Positions 59,616 to 64,000 of a stretch of 64,000 nucleotides of DNA are shown here, piece after piece (positions within the stretch are counted from its first letter, which is position 1; every line of letters starts with the position of its first letter). Below the pieces are notes generated by a model. The model did no database searches, was not told the DNA's origin, and worked only from the letters and a program-made list of their open reading frames with translations. Both the position numbers and the translations under genes were made by a program. The DNA comes from Scleropages formosus (taxonomy: Eukaryota > Chordata > Actinopteri > Osteoglossiformes > Osteoglossidae), in NCBI RefSeq assembly GCF_900964775.1, contig NC_041817.1, positions 20,912,783-20,976,782 of the forward strand, written 5' to 3'.

Positions 59616-60087
59616 TACAACCAAAATGGCAAAATGCAATGATGCCCCATTTCTCCAGGGGAAAGGATGTTCTGAAGTGATTGCCAAGACAACATGAAAA
59701 ATAAAGGTCCATAATACAAGTAATAAGAGCGCCATTGAGCGCCAGCCTTGCGGCCCCACAGTTAATGTTTCCACATGAATCCTCACCACAGGAGGTCCAC
59801 AAACAAGCAAACATACATCTACTTTTACCAAGAGTGACACATCACAACTTATTCACTGGCTCCTCTTCTAACCAATGTTCAAGTTTCAAGGAGACAAATT
59901 TCTTAAAGTACAGTACTGTGCAAAAGTCTTAAACACTTAGATGTTTCACAAAAATTTGTTTTAGGCGGTTATTTAATATCTTCTGCGTTAGTGTCAATGG
60001 GAAAGAACATATTTTAGATTTCCAAGCATTTTTCTTTTGTATTACAGTAAGAGTTTTGTGTGTCGTTTAAGAAAGAACGTACGTACA

Positions 60088-60312
60088 CACACATGCAGAC
60101 TCTGAAACCACTTATCCCAAGCAGGGTCATGGTGAACTGGAGCCTAACCCAGCAACACAGGACGCAAGGTTACAGGTGGAGGGGACACACCCAGGACGGG
60201 ACGCCAGTCCATCGTGAGGCACACCAAGCAGGACTTGAACCCCAGACCCACCAGAGAGCAAGAACAGTCAAGCCCACTAGGAACCCGCTCGGGACAAGCG
60301 GTTGTTGACGAT
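60088..60312 (-). repeat. tRNA-derived SINE (family C), minus strand
   Basis: 'ccagcaacacaggacgcaag', 'ccaggacgggacgccagtcc' and 'gcaggacttgaaccccagac' are the reverse complement of the copy at 44243-44456, more diverged and with a disturbed head. It is followed by a plus-strand scrap 'gacaagcggttgttgacgat'. Confidence 0.75.
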
Positions 60313-60319
60313 GGATGGT

Positions 60320-62320
60320 TACTAAACTTTGTAGGAAGAGCTTTATTTTTGGAAGAATTCTCACTTTACAGCTTCCCCCCCCCCCCCAAGTGCCTACAAC
60401 TTTTGCACAGTCCTGTACATTTTATTGTTAATAGCATTTTATTCACGTTAGGGATCAATAAGATGATTATGAATGCTGCGCCACATCATGTCAACATAGA
60501 ATAGGAGTTTGTGGAAAGAAGGCGTACTTACTTTCAATCATTCAAAATTAGTTTTAATTTTAATGTTGCTCAAGGTTCATTAAAAGTTTAAATATTTTTT
60601 TTGCTTATAATAGCTATATTCAACATTTTACACAGGCCCAAGTCAGTGAACAAAGAGGAGAAACGTCTGTATTAAGGTTTTATTCGCGGTGACTCGGCGG
60701 GAAAAATTTGTTTGGATTTACAAACGAAACGAATTAGGATGAGACTTCTGGTCCCAGTACGTTCGTAAACTGGGCAGCCAGTGTAACGCAACATTATTAA
60801 TTCAATCAAAAAGAAATTAATGCAGGAGAAATTTAAACAGCCAGTCTAGTATTCCTCTAAAATACTGCATTTTTTTTCTTGATCTTGATTTTGTCTGCAT
60901 GGAAATCTCGTACAACCGGAATGCAGAATGAATGTACTTACTCTTCCGGCGAACTCAAGGTACCAGCCCATCTAAAACGGCATTTACTGGCTGAAATCAC
61001 AGATGCATAGAAACAGGAGCCAAACACAGAGACAGAGATAAGATCCAAGCCATTTTCTTGCAGACGGTACAGACGACGAGAGACGGAAGGTCTGGACGTT
61101 TCTCGTACGCGACGGGACTCATTTTTAAAGACGGGTTGTTCTAGAAGCGAACATCTACAGTACGCTTTTCACCGAGAACAGCAGCGAAGACCTTTAATAT
61201 TAAACTGGAACAACAGTGTTGGAGTCACGTCCCGAAGGCCTGCATAGGCCAGACGCAGCCTGGCTGTTTGGTGAAGTTCGCTGTTTCCAATTCCAAAGTT
61301 CTCAGAAGTTCCTCTTAGGAAATTCCAGCGTTTTTTTTTTTTTTTTTTTTTTGCGCGCCCGACGATCCCCTATTTATTACTTTGAAACATGAAGAAAGAG
61401 CGAAGCGGAGCGACCTGACTGGCAGTAATGAGCCCATTACATCTCGTCAGGCCTGCGGATAACGTGCCGCTCAGTAAACAGCGAGGCAGACGTCTCTCTG
61501 AAGAACAGAAACAAAAACATAATTATGTCCTCAAACAGCTGTGCACTTTTTCCCCCCCCACTTCGAAAAGAAAAAGCATACTAGAGCGTTTTCCCAAACC
61601 GAGCGCCAAGACGCACCAAATGGGCAAATCTCAGAAATACACCTCGTCTCTTCGGTTATCAGTTCTCGTAGAATAACCCCGTTGCGTTTTTCCAAAAGAC
61701 GCCCTGTTATTGTTGCTTTTCAGAGCCATCTTGGCAACCACGTAAACTGATTGCTTCCAGAAACTTCTTACCTGCATCTGTGTCCTTAGGATGGAAAGTC
61801 GTATCCAGTTCAGATCATCATCTTACTCAAATCACATTTAATGAGGTTAGGAAACTCAGAAAAAAATGCAGTGATTTTTTTTTTTTTAATTGAGACAAGT
61901 TGCATATGTGGTTTTTAAGGAAGCAGATTTGAAACCTATTTTGGGGTTCCTATATAAACCAAAAGGCTGTAAAGTCAAATTCCAGCAGAAAAAGCTATGT
62001 ATATAATAGCTATATATTCTTTGTCACATGTTTGGGGATATGGACTGAGCTCTGAGTCTTTACCTGAAAAGCATTAACTGTTTCTCCATCTTCTACCTTG
62101 TGATCATCAGCATCTATGGGAAATCTACTGTGATGCACAAAAGTCTAATTGTGTTGTTGATCTTTGCTGGGCAAATGAATGATCACATTTATTGATTTAC
62201 ATTTAAACCATTTAATCCCAACATGCCTTATAATAAAAGTCACTCATCCATTTGATTCGGTCAATAACTTTCAGAACTTTGCTGAGTTGTAATGTAATTT
62301 AAAATTAATTTAATGCAACA
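60320..62320. other. Upstream spacer with homopolymers
   Basis: Non-coding. C-run near 60376, T22 at 61331-61352, T-run near 61875. Minus-strand donor-like sites (GGAAGA/GTAAGT near 60947 and GATGCAG/GTAAGA at 61772/61771) could belong to GPM6B 5' exons, but no acceptor or transcript supports them. Confidence 0.35.
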
Positions 62321-62324
62321 TCGA

Positions 62325-62500
62325 GCAGGGACTAGCATAGTGGTAAGAGCTGCTACCTTTAGATCTGAAGGTTGTAAGTTCAAACCCCACCTACTGCAGT
62401 ACTCTTCAGGGAGGTACTTTCTCTAAATTGCACCAGTAAAAATTACCCAAATGACTAAATCACTGCAAGTCACTTTGGACAAAAAGGTCAAATGAATTAA
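62325..62500 (+). repeat. tRNA-derived SINE (family A)
   Basis: 'gtggtaagagctgctacctt', gttcaaaccccacctactgc, 'accagtaaaaattacccaaa' and 'caagtcactttggacaaaaa'. Confidence 0.8.
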
Positions 62501-63134
62501 TGTGACTGAAATTAGCTATTCCACTTCAAGGTACAATAGCCATCCCACTTGTGGGTTTTGATCCAGACTCCTTATCCCCCTTTCCCACTGGCCGTCTGAA
62601 CAAGAAAACTGAATGACATTCTCCCAATTACGTTACTCTTAGAGTACCCAATTTTCTCAACCCAGCGTTCCCTCCCGTCTCCAGAATGCCAACCATTGTC
62701 TTCCTGGCTGCGGTGACAAGCGCACAAAAGGTCAGAGCGAAAGATGAATGAGGAAAGTCATTAAGGCCGGAAAACCAGCACTTTAGCCTTCATGGGCTGA
62801 GCAATTAGCGCGGTAATGAGTAATTAGTCAGGCAGCGTTACAGGACCATGCGAGTCTCTGTCTGTGGAGGTCGATTAATTCCAAACCGTATCCTTACAAA
62901 TCCAAATCGCTCCAGTGTCAGAGTCCTGAATGTTTTAAATCACATACACAAGGAGTGATTGATAAAGCACAAATCGATCGCTGCAGAACTGAAAGCCAGT
63001 AAGGACCATCCCAGCAGTCCAATGAAAGCACGTCCCTACAGGTGAGCTACCTGACCGCACCTGGGCTGAAAAAAGCCAGTCTAGTTCTATTTCTATGCAA
63101 AATTAATTATTTATTGATTACACCTGACATCATT
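62501..63134. other. Spacer with no recognised feature
   Basis: Non-coding and of mixed composition. Nothing recognisable on either strand. Confidence 0.35.
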
Positions 63135-63275
63135 GGTAAAGCAATTTAGACTTAAAATTTGCATACAAATCAATTATCCATCCAGTTATATACAGGGGGG
63201 TCATTTTTACTGTATCAGTTCAGGGTAAATACCTTGATTGAGGGTACTACAGCAAGAGATGAAATTCAAACCTAG
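63135..63275 (-). repeat. tRNA-derived SINE (family A), minus strand, partial
   Basis: 'atccatccagttatatacag', 'ggtcatttttactgtatcag', 'gagggtactacagcaagaga' and gaaattcaaacctag. Confidence 0.7.
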
Positions 63276-64000
63276 AATCTTCCACCCTGCCACCATAGTT
63301 GTAAAAGCAACTAAAAGCTGGGTGCATCTCCAGCCACATTTGGGACGTTGTCGACCTACAATCACCACATTTTCTTTATACTCTTGCATCCGCTTTGTAA
63401 TTTCAATAATCAGTGGATTAATAAAAAAAGTCATCATTATAAAAATGTTATTAATCCACTGTGAAGACCATTCAGAATGGATTACAGCACCATTTTAAGC
63501 AACTTATTCTCGTTTGGCCCGATTTTGTTTTGTTTGATTAAAAGTAATACGTGTTGGTGAAGAGCAGTACGTGACTTCTCAACATCCAGCAGCGCTACAT
63601 CTTGAGTTCTGGGAATGAGACACCAGGAAGTTGTAAAAGACCCACTCCAGACTCTAATTACATGTCTCAAAGCCAACAAAGCCCAGAAGGCAGCGTCAGC
63701 CCCACGTAGAGTATGTTACCGTGGTACTCCTCTCGGGGTTTTCTGAACCCACATGTTGCGATATCCCGTCTACGTCTCTTTGTTGTTTGTTTGTTTATTT
63801 ACTTGGCTCCGCAGCGGTAGGGGGTGAAGCAAAAAGCTCTTTCAATCAACCCCGGCACCTCCGTAAGTCTGGACCCCACAGCTATGCTCGGGAGCTTGAG
63901 GTCAAACAGCGAAGGGCAGAGGGTGGACAGCAGGGATTGTTGTCAGAACCTCCATGCTGAGAATGGAGTCTCAGTTGCAATGCGGTTAAGGGCCTGGCCC
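63276..64000. other. Window end, no recognised feature
   Basis: No exon, RNA gene or repeat body seen. The open frames at 63238-63498 and 63721-63960 have no family motif. Confidence 0.35.

Noticed and set aside
60940-61775. GPM6B 5' exons ending at minus-strand donors near 60947 and 61772
   Set aside because: Single donor-like motifs without matching acceptors or a start codon. They occur often by chance.

Overview
The window is vertebrate nuclear DNA, most likely from a teleost fish. Split genes with GT-AG introns, tRNA-derived SINEs with the fish-type LINE tail, fish LINE reverse-transcriptase fossils and many microsatellites all point that way. One SINE family (44243-44456 and 60088-60312) resembles repeats I associate with bonytongues such as arowana. 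That species-level guess is from memory and weak.

Six genes were identified from their protein sequence. They lie in this order: EGFL6 (+, last exons only), TCEANC (+), RAB9A (+), TRAPPC2 (-), OFD1 (+) and GPM6B (-). As I recall human Xp22.2, this is the same order and the same set of orientations, so the window is a conserved block rather than an accessory region.

Layout: 1-2.3 kb holds the MAM-domain end and 3' UTR of EGFL6. 2.3-4.2 kb is spacer and the TCEANC promoter side. 4.2-6.1 kb is the single coding exon of TCEANC, with a long repeat-built linker. 6.1-9.3 kb is spacer with a SINE and a broken LINE. 9.3-14.9 kb is RAB9A: a promoter region with a 66-bp CCAAT-bearing tandem repeat, likely non-coding 5' exons, and one coding exon. 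14.9-17.3 kb is a tail-to-tail spacer. 17.3-18.5 kb is TRAPPC2 (four coding exons, one AT-AC U12-type intron). 18.5-19.55 kb is a head-to-head promoter shared by TRAPPC2 and OFD1. 19.55-32.96 kb is OFD1, resolved into 22 coding exons whose phases close to 1055 codons plus stop. 33-37 kb is a tail-to-tail spacer and GPM6B 3' UTR. 37-56.6 kb is GPM6B, with two alternative C-terminal exons and a repeat-rich first intron. 56.6-64 kb is the GPM6B upstream side, where no coding exon was recognised.

The genes are not an operon or a single pathway. RAB9A (late endosome to Golgi traffic) and TRAPPC2 (TRAPP tethering complex) are trafficking factors. OFD1 is a centriole and cilium protein. GPM6B is a four-pass neural membrane proteolipid, EGFL6 is a secreted matrix protein, and TCEANC is a TFIIS-like protein. 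I found no new biological system. The points most worth a second look are the TCEANC linker repeats, the CCAAT repeat array at RAB9A, the U12 intron, the palindrome in the bidirectional promoter, and the two GPM6B tails. No LTR retroelement or other virus-like fossil was recognised.
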